A stretch of DNA of 64,000 nt from Paraburkholderia hospita (GTDB taxonomy: Bacteria; Pseudomonadota; Gammaproteobacteria; Burkholderiales; Burkholderiaceae). Positions 53,175-61,090 of the stretch are shown one piece after another (positions within the stretch are counted from its first letter, which is position 1; every line of letters begins with the position of its first letter). The notes beneath the pieces are model-generated. The model made no database searches. It saw only the letters and a list, made by a program, of their open reading frames with translations, and was not told where the DNA came from. The position numbers and the translations under genes are program-made. Location of the stretch: NCBI RefSeq assembly GCF_002902965.1, contig NZ_CP026106.1:1426001-1490000 (forward strand), written 5' to 3'.

Positions 53175-54032
53175 ATGCGCGAGATGGATGCTGCATGGCG
53201 GGAATGGCTCGCGACCAACGTGAGCCGCGGGTGTACGCAGGAATCGATGATCGAGGCGATGGTGCAGGGCGGCTTCGAGATCGACGCAGCGCGTGAAATC
53301 GTGCGCCGCGCGACATCGGAGACGGGCGCGGTGGCGGCCGTCATTGCTTCGCCGGAAGACGAAGCGCGCGCCTATCACTACGATGCCTGTCCCGTCGCGG
53401 CGGGCAACACGGTGCACGCGCACGACCGCGACGTGACGGTGCGCATACGCTTCGAGCGCCCGCAGGTGATCGCATTCGACGACGTGTTGTCGGGCGAAGA
53501 ATGCGCAGAGTTGATCGAACGCGCACGGCACCGGCTGAAGCGTTCGACCACCGTCAATCCCGAGAATGGCAGCGAAGACGTGATCCAGCTGCGCACCAGC
53601 GAAGGCTTCTGGTTCCAGCGCTGCGAGGACGCGTTCATCGAACGGCTGGACCACCGCATCTCCGCGTTGATGAACTGGCCGCTCGAACACGGCGAAGGCC
53701 TGCAGATTTTGCACTACAGGCAAGGCGGCGAGTACCGTCCGCACTTCGACTATTTCCCGCCAGGCCAGAACGGCAGCGTGCTGCACACGGCGCGCGGCGG
53801 CCAGCGTGTCGCGACGCTGATCGTCTACCTAAGCGACGTCGAGGGCGGCGGTGAAACGGTGTTTCCGGACGCGGGGCTCGCGGTGATGGCGCGGCAAGGC
53901 GGCGCGATCTACTTCCGCTACATGAACGGGCGCCGCCAGCTCGATCCGCTGACGCTGCACGGCGGCGCGCCCGTCACGAGCGGCGACAAGTGGATCATGA
54001 CGAAATGGATGCGTGAGCGCCCGTACGTCTAG
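53175..54032 (+). CDS. Prolyl 4-hydroxylase-like 2-oxoglutarate/Fe(II) oxygenase
   Basis: 285 residues; GGGGGATGGG before the ATG. The first 90 residues form a small helical domain (MDAAWREWLATNVSRGCTQESMIEAMVQGGFEIDAAREIV). The catalytic domain (about 95-285) has the iron site HFDYFPPG (His, Asp) and the distal His plus Lys in LTLHGGAPVTSGDKWIMTKWMRER. ETVFPDAGLAVMARQGGAIYFRY is typical of P4Hc. It probably hydroxylates proline in a bacterial target such as EF-Tu; the target is inference. Confidence 0.9.
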   Translation: MREMDAAWREWLATNVSRGCTQESMIEAMVQGGFEIDAAREIVRRATSETGAVAAVIASPEDEARAYHYDACPVAAGNTVHAHDRDVTVRIRFERPQVIAFDDVLSGEECAELIERARHRLKRSTTVNPENGSEDVIQLRTSEGFWFQRCEDAFIERLDHRISALMNWPLEHGEGLQILHYRQGGEYRPHFDYFPPGQNGSVLHTARGGQRVATLIVYLSDVEGGGETVFPDAGLAVMARQGGAIYFRYMNGRRQLDPLTLHGGAPVTSGDKWIMTKWMRERPYV

Positions 54033-54173
54033 CGCGCCCGCGATGCGCAGTGCATCCGGGTATGGCGGGTGCTGTATAAGGGCCAGCGCATGCGTGGCTC
54101 GTTTCAGGCGCGATCGACATGACGAACGCCACGCCTATGCCCCTCGGGCTGAAACAATATCAGGGGACCGACA

Positions 54174-54386
54174 ATGGACAACTATCAACTGGAAAGCGAG
54201 TTGCAACATCTCGAGCGGGTACTCGCCCGTATGGCCGCCGAACATCGTTTCCCGCTTTCATACTGGCGCACCCGGCTCAACGCCGTGCTGGCGGCACGGC
54301 TGGTGCCGTCGCAACGCTCGCGTGCCAGCAGGCTCGACGAATTGCTGCGGGCGCTCGAAACGCGCGCACCCACCGTCGGTTGTTAA
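54174..54386 (+). CDS. Small hypothetical protein, 70 aa
   Basis: 70 residues with CAGGGGA before the ATG. Helical and amphipathic (NYQLESELQHLERVLARMAAEHRFPLSYWRTRLNAVLAARLVPSQRSRASRLDELLRALE). No signal peptide or membrane helix. It resembles short conserved Burkholderia proteins of unknown function. It is alone between the hydroxylase and CsbD genes. Confidence 0.6.
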   Translation: MDNYQLESELQHLERVLARMAAEHRFPLSYWRTRLNAVLAARLVPSQRSRASRLDELLRALETRAPTVGC

Positions 54387-54486
54387 TGCTGTACGGCGGC
54401 TGTGCGGTGCGGGTCAGGCACAGCGAATGCTCGATTCCCGATGACTGGCGCAACCGTTGCGTCGGCGTAACCAGACGGAGTCAGCC

Positions 54487-54696
54487 ATGAACAAGGATCA
54501 AGTGAAGGGTACGGTCGAAAAGGTGAAGGGCAAGGTCAACGAGGCTGTCGGCAAGGCCACTGGCAACCGTAGCCAGGAACTGAAGGGCGACCTGCAGCAA
54601 GGCGCCGGCGAAATACAGAAGTCGTATGGCGATGCGAAGGAAGACGCAAAGGAAAACGCAAAGGACATCGCACGCGAAAACCGCAAGCATCACTGA
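54487..54696 (+). CDS. CsbD family stress protein
   Basis: 69 residues (MNKDQVKGTVEKVKGKVNEAVGKATG, then LKGDLQQGAGEIQKSYGDAKEDAKENAKD). This is the typical CsbD/YjbJ pattern, small and highly charged with an extended structure. Such proteins are strongly induced in general stress and stationary phase; molecular function is unknown. An inverted repeat and a terminator follow. Confidence 0.92.
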   Translation: MNKDQVKGTVEKVKGKVNEAVGKATGNRSQELKGDLQQGAGEIQKSYGDAKEDAKENAKDIARENRKHH

Positions 54697-54706
54697 TCGC
54701 GGCGTT

Positions 54707-54744
54707 GCCGGGCGGCGCTTCTGTTGTGTTAATGGCCGCCCGGC
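54707..54744. other. Hairpin after csbD-like gene
   Basis: GCCGGGCGGC (54707-54716) pairs with GCCGCCCGGC (54735-54744) around an 18-nt loop, 11 bp after the stop. It lacks a T-run and may protect the mRNA 3' end; the classical terminator is at 54789. Confidence 0.5.
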
Positions 54745-54788
54745 CGTTCGATCACAGGGAGCGAACAAGCAGACGGGCGAAGCCCGCT

Positions 54789-54815
54789 GGGCCGCGTGAA
54801 AGCGCGGCCCGTTTT
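54789..54815 (+). terminator. Terminator after the CsbD gene
   Basis: GGGCCGCG (54789-54796) and CGCGGCCC (54803-54810) with loop TGAAAG, followed by GTTTTGT. Separates the CsbD gene from the heme oxygenase gene. Confidence 0.7.
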
Positions 54816-54908
54816 GTGTCGAGTTAATGCCGGATCGCGCGGGTGCGTGCGGTTCATCGCCATTAAAATGAAAATGAACGGTCCATTCAACCCATTCCGG
54901 AACCCCGC

Positions 54909-55517
54909 GTGAGTCTGCCGCCTGCAACGCTTTCTACCGATACGCCCGATGTGCTCGCCGCGCTGCGCGAAGCGACGGGCAGCCGCCATGCACTGATCGA
55001 TTCGGCGATGCCGCTCTCAGCCGACGCACCGACGCTACGCGACTATCGCTTGCACGTGCAACTAGTTGCTGCATGGCTCGCGCCGCTGGAGCAATGGCTG
55101 GCGAACTTCGACGATGGACCGCAACGCGCATTGCCCTTCGTTGCGCGGATGCCGTTGATCGTGCGCGATCTCGCTGAGTCTTCATTGCGTACCGAACAGA
55201 TCGCGGATGAGCCTCTCGAACAGGCAATGCCGCCGGATGTCGACGATGCCGCTTTCCGCTGGGGCGTGTGCTATGTGATCGAAGGGTCGCAACTGGGCGG
55301 CACCGTGCTGTACCGGCGTTTGAGCGAGACGCTCGCACCGCATCCGTTGCGCTATCTGAGCGGCGACGGCGTGCCGCCGGGGCCGCGCTGGAAAAGTTTC
55401 ATCGACGCCATGCGCGCGCAGGTCGTCACGCCGCACGAGATCGCGCGTGCATGTGAAGGCGCGAAGGTGGCGTTCGATCGGTTGCTGGGATTGCTTCCGG
55501 AGACGCGTGCGGCCTGA
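54909..55517 (+). CDS. bphO: Biliverdin-producing heme oxygenase (BphO type)
   Basis: 202 residues from GTG 54909. The proximal heme ligand is expected in ATGSRHALIDSAMPL (His 27). The distal helix and C-terminal part show WGVCYVIEGSQLGGTVLYRRL, a hallmark of BphO-type enzymes. It opens heme to biliverdin IX-alpha, CO and iron. Biliverdin is the chromophore of the bacteriophytochrome encoded at 58471-60915, so the gene supplies its pigment, though the two are not in one operon. It converges on a response regulator gene. Confidence 0.88.
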   Translation: MSLPPATLSTDTPDVLAALREATGSRHALIDSAMPLSADAPTLRDYRLHVQLVAAWLAPLEQWLANFDDGPQRALPFVARMPLIVRDLAESSLRTEQIADEPLEQAMPPDVDDAAFRWGVCYVIEGSQLGGTVLYRRLSETLAPHPLRYLSGDGVPPGPRWKSFIDAMRAQVVTPHEIARACEGAKVAFDRLLGLLPETRAA

Positions 55518-55545
55518 TCAGGGAGGATTGAAACGGCGCGTGGCG

Positions 55546-55977
55546 CTAGTTCAACGACGCATCGCCCCCGCCGCGTACGGGCCTGGCGCCGTCGTGCAGA
55601 CGGCCCAGCAGCAGATCGACCTGATCCAGCAAGGTCTCGCGCGCAACGGGCTTGTGCAGCGTGCATTCGCAATCCAGGTCGGTTGGAATGTCGGTCGATG
55701 CGCTCCACAGGATCACGGGCATGCCGTCGAGAGCGGGGTCGTTCTTGAGCGTGCGGCATACCTCGGCGCCATCCATGCCGGGCATCATCAGATCCGTGAT
55801 GACACGGGCGGGGTGCACGCGCTGCGCAAGCTCGACGCCCTTGCGCGGCTCGAAGGCCGTGAGTACGTGGAAACCCTCCAGTTCGAGCAGAAGCGCCCAC
55901 GCGATTAACAGGTCCGGCTCGTCGTCGATGAGCAGGATGGTAGGAAGGCGGCTGTCCGATAGTGCGTTCGAATCCAT
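55546..55977 (-). CDS. Single-domain response regulator
   Basis: 143 residues from ATG 55977. Receiver features: ILLIDDEPDLL (acidic pair Asp 18, Asp 19), VITDLMMPGMDG (phospho-acceptor Asp 62), VILWSAST (Ser/Thr) and LHKPVARETL (Lys). There is no output domain, so it acts as a phosphorelay partner or through protein contact. It is divergent from the histidine kinase at 56378 and probably its partner. Confidence 0.85.
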   Translation of the reverse strand: MDSNALSDSRLPTILLIDDEPDLLIAWALLLELEGFHVLTAFEPRKGVELAQRVHPARVITDLMMPGMDGAEVCRTLKNDPALDGMPVILWSASTDIPTDLDCECTLHKPVARETLLDQVDLLLGRLHDGARPVRGGGDASLN

Positions 55978-56377
55978 ATGTACAGGCAAACTTCTGATCG
56001 CGCAGCCGGGCTCGGGTGCGCGCGAAACGTCATCGTCAACTGGTTTGCACGCACGCATGACCCGTGCCAATCCAATCAGCGTCACGTTTGACGCCGCTGC
56101 GCGGACGGTTTGCCGCGCTGCCGAACATAGCCCGCTGCCAAGCGCAGCGGGACTTCCAGCCAGCCGTCGCTCACCGTGCGAGCACGAATGGCGCGCCCGA
56201 CGCGGCTGTCTTGCAAGTAAGAGCGTTTAGCAAAAAATATCCGCGTCGTTGTAAGTTCTGACGCGCTGCGGTGTCGATTATTCCTGCTCCGACGTAGCGG
56301 GAAACGCGCACAAAACGCGCCGCGAGCTTGCCGTTGGTCGGCATGTGTCCGGTTTCTTTCAGGTAGACTGCGAATCT
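55978..56377. other. Divergent region between response regulator and histidine kinase genes
   Basis: 400 bp. The part 56220-56270 is AT-rich relative to the surroundings (agcaaaaaatatccg) and is the likeliest promoter site for the kinase gene. No protein gene or clear repeat recognised. Confidence 0.4.
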
Positions 56378-58012
56378 ATGGAGAGACTAACCAGCCAACA
56401 GCGCGCCGCGTTGCCGGTGAACACCACGCAGGTGTTCGAACTGTTGCCGGATGCATGGCTGATCCTCGACGGGCAGTTCGAAGTTGTGATGGCGAACGCG
56501 CGTTATCGCCAGATGCATGGCGTCACGCTGTCCGATATCCGGGGCCGTTCCGTCTACGACATCAACCAGTTCGGCTCGCAATCGCAACGCGATTTGCGAC
56601 GCAACTGGCTCGATTCGATGCTGCCCGGTCTCGCGCCAGGCGAAACCCGCCTCTCACCGCAGCTGCGCTACGACACACCCGCCCCGGACCATCGCGACGA
56701 CACGCTCACGCCACGTTACTGGCAGGTGCGCACATCGATGATCGATGCCGGCGACGGCAGTGCGCCGATGATCGGCCTGTGCGTGATGGATGTCAGCGAT
56801 TCGATTGCCGTCACCGAGCGCGATCAGCGCGAGCGCGCCAAGCTTCGTTCACAGGCACGCTTGCGTCAGGTGCTGGTCGACGAGGCGAATGCGGAATTGC
56901 GCGCGCATCGCGAGCAGTTGCGTCAGGCGCTCGCGTTCGCGCATGTCGGCGCGTGGGAGTTGGATCAGGCCACAGGCATGATCGAAGGCACCGATCAATG
57001 CAAGGTGAACCTCGGTCTTGCACCGTCAGACACGTTGACGCAGACGCTGCTGTTCGATGAACTCGTCGATGAAGCCGACCGTGCACGCGTGAAAGAGGCG
57101 ATGGATCGCGCGCTCGCGCAGCGCGAGCACTTCGAAGTGGAGTTCCGCGTCACATGGCCCGACCGCTCGGTGCACTGGATTTTGCTGCGCGGCCTCGGCC
57201 GTTACCAGGCAGACGAAACCCTGAAGGCGATCGTCGGCTTCACGCTCGATATCACGTCGCGCAAGGAGGCCGAACTCGAACAGCGCGCGATCGCCGAATC
57301 CGAGAAGCGCGCGAGAGAGCATAGCGACGAAGTGGCGCGCGCCATGGATCACTTCGTCACGGCCGTGAGTCACGAACTGCGTTCACCGCTCGGGGCGATC
57401 TTGTCGTGGACGCTGCTGCTGCAGCGCGCGGCCGATCTGTCACATGTTACACGCGCGGCGGGCGTGATCGAACGCAATGCGCATCAGCTGTCGCACATGG
57501 TCGACGATCTTCTCGACAGCGGCGCGATCGCGACGGGCAAGCTGTCGGTGAGCCTGCAACCTGTCGACCTCGGCGCGCTCGCGGGCAACGTCGTCGAAGA
57601 CATTCGCATGACGGCGGAAACGAAAGGGCTGCGGCTGCGGGTAGGCGAACTCGCGCCGTGCGTCGTGATGGCCGACGAAAGCCGGATGAAGCAGGTCGCG
57701 TGGAATCTGCTGTCGAACGCCGTGAAGTTCTGCGCGCAGGGCGAAGTCGAACTCAGCGTGACGGTGAACGGCCAGCAGGCGGAACTGAGCGTGCGCGATA
57801 CGGGCTGCGGCATCGAGCCCGATGCGCTGGCGCGCATTTTCGAGCGCTTCGAGCAGATCAACCCCGAAAGCGGCGGACGCGTCGCGGGCCTCGGGCTTGG
57901 GCTGTGGCTCGTCAAGCATCTCGTCGATCTGCATCAAGGCAGCGTGACGGCCGAAAGCGCGGGGCACGGGCAGGGCGCCACATTCAAGGTGACGCTGCCG
58001 CTTTATCGTTAG
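56378..58012 (+). CDS. PAS-domain sensor histidine kinase
   Basis: 544 residues from ATG 56378 (MERLTSQQRA). Two PAS domains: about 16-140 (FELLPDAWLILDGQFEVVMANARYRQMHGV) and 180-300 (ALAFAHVGAWELDQATGMIEGTDQC, FTLDITSRKEAELEQ). The HisKA box is VSHELRSPLGAIL (His 332). The ATPase has NLLSNAVKFC (N box), DTGCGIEPDALARIFERF (G1/F) and GLGLGLWLVKHLVDLHQG (G2). There is no membrane helix, so it senses a cytoplasmic signal. It converges on the second response regulator and is divergent from the first. Confidence 0.9.
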   Translation: MERLTSQQRAALPVNTTQVFELLPDAWLILDGQFEVVMANARYRQMHGVTLSDIRGRSVYDINQFGSQSQRDLRRNWLDSMLPGLAPGETRLSPQLRYDTPAPDHRDDTLTPRYWQVRTSMIDAGDGSAPMIGLCVMDVSDSIAVTERDQRERAKLRSQARLRQVLVDEANAELRAHREQLRQALAFAHVGAWELDQATGMIEGTDQCKVNLGLAPSDTLTQTLLFDELVDEADRARVKEAMDRALAQREHFEVEFRVTWPDRSVHWILLRGLGRYQADETLKAIVGFTLDITSRKEAELEQRAIAESEKRAREHSDEVARAMDHFVTAVSHELRSPLGAILSWTLLLQRAADLSHVTRAAGVIERNAHQLSHMVDDLLDSGAIATGKLSVSLQPVDLGALAGNVVEDIRMTAETKGLRLRVGELAPCVVMADESRMKQVAWNLLSNAVKFCAQGEVELSVTVNGQQAELSVRDTGCGIEPDALARIFERFEQINPESGGRVAGLGLGLWLVKHLVDLHQGSVTAESAGHGQGATFKVTLPLYR

Positions 58013-58443
58013 CGATAGGGCGGCGGCTCGTTGAGCACGGCCCAGAACATGCCCAGATCATTGATCGCACCCATGAAGTCGTCGAATTCGACGGGCTTCA
58101 CCACGTAGGCATTTACACCGAGATCGTAGCTGCGCAGTAAATCCTTCTCTTCGCGCGACGACGTGAGCATCACGACGGGAATGCGCTTGAGCTTGTCGTC
58201 GGCGCGCACGTGTTTCAGCACTTCATGACCGTCGATTTTCGGCAGCTTCTTGTCGAGCAGAATGACGGCGGGATTCTCGTCCTTGCGGTCAGCGTACTGA
58301 CCTTCGCGCCGCAGATAATCGAGCGCTTCCGCGCCGTCGCGAATCGATACGACGGGGTTCGCCAGGCGCGTCTTTTCGAGCGCGATGAGCGTCAGCTCGA
58401 TGTCGTTGACGTTGTCTTCCACCAGCAGGATGGGTCTTAGCAC
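58009..58443 (-). CDS. Phytochrome-linked response regulator (Rcp1-like)
   Basis: 144 residues from GTG 58443, with GAGGAA upstream. The protein is a lone receiver with Asp 10 (ILLVEDNVND), phospho-acceptor Asp 64 (AVILLDKKLPKIDG), Thr in VVMLTSS and Lys in VVKPVEF. The long form with EDNVNDIELTLIAL and the C-terminal helix (FDDFMGAINDLGMFWAVLN) is typical of regulators paired with phytochromes (Rcp1, BphR). It starts 27 bases after the phytochrome stop in the same direction, so they form an operon. The 3' ends of this gene and of the kinase gene overlap by 4 bases. Confidence 0.88.
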   Translation of the reverse strand: MLRPILLVEDNVNDIELTLIALEKTRLANPVVSIRDGAEALDYLRREGQYADRKDENPAVILLDKKLPKIDGHEVLKHVRADDKLKRIPVVMLTSSREEKDLLRSYDLGVNAYVVKPVEFDDFMGAINDLGMFWAVLNEPPPYR

Positions 58444-58470
58444 GCGTAGTTCCTCGTTAGCATGAGCGCG

Positions 58471-60915
58471 TCATTCGCGCCTGGTGTCGTTCGCGCCATC
58501 TGGAGCCGGTTCCGTGTTGAACTCGGCGTTGAGTTCCTTTGGCACCGGCCTGAACGGTTGTCCCGGCGAAAGCGCCGCGAGCCGTGCCACGGCCGCTGTC
58601 GCGCTCTCGTCGCGCGGATACATGTCGGGCGTAAACGTCAGCGGCAACGAGAAATAGATGGTCGCGCCTTCGTTCAATTTCCCTTCGGCCCATGTCTTGC
58701 CGCCATGACGTTCGACAATACGTCGCACGCTTGCAAGCCCGATGCCCGTCCCCTCGAATTCTTCCGCGCGATGCAGCCGCTGGAACACGCCGAACAGCTT
58801 GTCGACATAGCGCATGTCGAAGCCGACGCCGTTGTCGCGCACGAACACGACGCGCTGGCCCGCAAGCTCGCCAACGCCCGCCTTGCTCGAAATCTCGATG
58901 ATGGCAGGGGCTTTGGGATCGTCGCGAAGGCGGCTGAATTTTACTGCATTCTCGATCAGGTTCCGCAGCACGACATGGAGCAGCACGGGGTCCGCCGTGA
59001 CTTCCGGCAGATCGCCGATGCGCCATTCGATAGGGCGCTCGCCCGTGTTGCGTTGCTCGTCGGCGGCCAGCGTTTGCGCGAGCGTGCGCAGATCGATGCT
59101 TTGCGGGCGCAGCGCGGCGCGGCCCATTTGCGAGAACGCGAGCAGATCGTCGACCAGCTTGCCGCCGAAGCGCGCGGCCCCGATGATCCGCTCAACGAAA
59201 TGCCGTCCGCGTTCTGAGAGCTTCGCGCTGTCCATCTCGCGCAGCAGATCGGCGAAGCCGACGATATGCCGCAGCGGCGCACGCAGATCGTGCGACACAG
59301 TGTACGAAAAGCCTTCGAGCTCCTGGTTCGCGCGACCGAGTTCCAGCGCGAGCTGCGCCAGTTCTTCGGCGCGCCCGAGCACGATGCCGAGCAGCGCGGT
59401 GCGAAACTCGCCGGCGATTTCGAGCTCGGCCTGCCGCCACGGCGAAGAGCGGCCGCGCACGGTTTCTGTCCATGTTTCGAAGCTCTCGCGCGGCGATAGC
59501 GACGCCGACAGCGACGACAGTTTTGTGCGCGGATCGCCTGCCCATTTGAGCGTGCGCACGACCTCCGCGCGAAACCAGATCACGTAGTTGCGAAACAGCT
59601 TCGAGATGGACAGCGCGAGCATGCCCGCGTACTCGGCGTTCGCCGGGCGTCCCCATGCATGCGCGAGATCGTCGGTCGACCAGATGTCGTCGCTTTGCGT
59701 GTCGAGCCACGCGACGAGCTGTTCGATGGTCGCTCCGTCGGGTGCGTTGCCGATGGGCACGATGCGTCCGTCGAACACGATCGCCGCGCCCGTCGAATTG
59801 GTCAGCGCGAGCAGTTCGCGTGGATCGTTCGTGAGCGCGTCGATGAAGTGATCGGTGTTCGCCATCGTCGCGAGCAGGCGCGACTGGCGGCGGCGCAGTT
59901 CGAGCCGGTGCTCGGCTTCCGCGTAATCTTCCTTCGCTTCAACTTGCAGCGACAGCACCTGCGCGATGTGCTCGCATGCGGTGCGCACTTCGAAAGGCGG
60001 CACGCGCGCGCTCGCGTGGTGGCATGAGATTAGCCCCCACAGCTTGCCGCGCACGACGATCGACATCGACATCGACGACCAGGTGCCCATGTTCTTCATG
60101 TATTGCACGTGCACAGGCGACACGCTGCGCAGCGACGCGTAAGTGAGATCGGTCGGCGCGTGCGTGACGGGATTCAGTGCCGGCACGAGCGGGGCGGGCG
60201 CGTAATCCGCATCGGCGATCAGGCGGATGCGGTTGCGCACGTAGAGCGCGCGCGCTTGCGGCGGAATATCGGAGCCGGGAAAGCGCTGGTCCATGTACGA
60301 CGGGTAGCCTCCTTCAAGCGCCTCGGCGATCACGTGGCCGTTGCCTTCGTCGTCGAAGTCGTAGACGAGCGTGCGCCCGTAGCCCGTGATGCGCTGCACT
60401 TCCTGCGCGGCGAGCGCGGCCAGATCGGCGACGCCGTGTACTTCCTGCAAGCGGTTGATGAAGGTGCGCACCAGCGGATACATCGACCAGAACACATCGG
60501 CCGTGCCGCGCGCCGGTTCCAGTTCGACGAAGGCGATGCCCTGATAGCGATGCACGACGATGGCGAGCGGCGAGTGATGTGCGTCGTGCTGCGCGGCGCG
60601 GCGCGGGTCGTCGATCGAGCCGACATAGAGCGGCACGCCTTCCGTATCGAGCGATGCGAGCGCGGTGATGGCGAGTGACGCTGCTTCGCCGAGCACGCCT
60701 GACAAGGGCTTGCCGAGCACACCGTCGAGCGGCGTTTGCACGAGCGACGCAACGTTCGCGCTGACCTGTATGACGATGCCGTCGTCCGTCACGCAGAAGA
60801 GAAAACCATGCGGCTGGATGCCGCCCGGAATATGGATCGGTTCGCGGGCGCAATCGACCATCGCGCGTTCCATGTCTGCGGTGGGCTCTTCGTTGACGCG
60901 CGATACGTTCGACAT
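58471..60915 (-). CDS. bphP: Bacteriophytochrome histidine kinase
   Basis: 814 residues from ATG 60915, with GGAGAAA upstream. PAS domain with the biliverdin-binding Cys 22 (VDCAREPIHIPGGIQPHGF). GAF domain with RFPGSDIPPQARALYVRNRIRLIADADY, then VHVQYMKNMGTWSSMSMSI and the PHY domain. HisKA with VSHDLRAPLRHI (His about 545), NLIENAVKFSR, DNGVGFDMRYVDKLFGVFQRLH and GTGIGLASVRRIVERHGG. A 60-residue C-terminal extension of unknown role follows. It senses red/far-red light and passes phosphate to the regulator just downstream. Confidence 0.93.
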   Translation of the reverse strand: MSNVSRVNEEPTADMERAMVDCAREPIHIPGGIQPHGFLFCVTDDGIVIQVSANVASLVQTPLDGVLGKPLSGVLGEAASLAITALASLDTEGVPLYVGSIDDPRRAAQHDAHHSPLAIVVHRYQGIAFVELEPARGTADVFWSMYPLVRTFINRLQEVHGVADLAALAAQEVQRITGYGRTLVYDFDDEGNGHVIAEALEGGYPSYMDQRFPGSDIPPQARALYVRNRIRLIADADYAPAPLVPALNPVTHAPTDLTYASLRSVSPVHVQYMKNMGTWSSMSMSIVVRGKLWGLISCHHASARVPPFEVRTACEHIAQVLSLQVEAKEDYAEAEHRLELRRRQSRLLATMANTDHFIDALTNDPRELLALTNSTGAAIVFDGRIVPIGNAPDGATIEQLVAWLDTQSDDIWSTDDLAHAWGRPANAEYAGMLALSISKLFRNYVIWFRAEVVRTLKWAGDPRTKLSSLSASLSPRESFETWTETVRGRSSPWRQAELEIAGEFRTALLGIVLGRAEELAQLALELGRANQELEGFSYTVSHDLRAPLRHIVGFADLLREMDSAKLSERGRHFVERIIGAARFGGKLVDDLLAFSQMGRAALRPQSIDLRTLAQTLAADEQRNTGERPIEWRIGDLPEVTADPVLLHVVLRNLIENAVKFSRLRDDPKAPAIIEISSKAGVGELAGQRVVFVRDNGVGFDMRYVDKLFGVFQRLHRAEEFEGTGIGLASVRRIVERHGGKTWAEGKLNEGATIYFSLPLTFTPDMYPRDESATAAVARLAALSPGQPFRPVPKELNAEFNTEPAPDGANDTRRE

Positions 60916-61001
60916 GCTTTCTCCATGTGACGGTCGCGCCATTCTCGCATACGCGTTGCGGGTTCTGCGCGCAGGCGCTTGCTGGATTTCGTTGACCTGT
61001 C

Positions 61002-61017
61002 AGGCACAACGATTGCT
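61002..61017 (+). promoter_or_regulatory. Possible sigma-54 site, overlapped by a sigma-70-like promoter, before glgX
   Basis: AGGCACAACGATTGCT matches TGGCAC-N5-TTGC except for the first base, with GG and GC 10 nt apart. A sigma-70-like pair TTGACC (60992) and GCTAAA (61015) overlaps it, so the real factor cannot be chosen from sequence. The start of glgX is 75 bp downstream. Confidence 0.4.
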
Positions 61018-61090
61018 AAAGGTATATGGTTGTTGTGTGCACGCAGACATCACGCGCCACGCCCGTCCAATTCGCCTGAGGAACACAACC

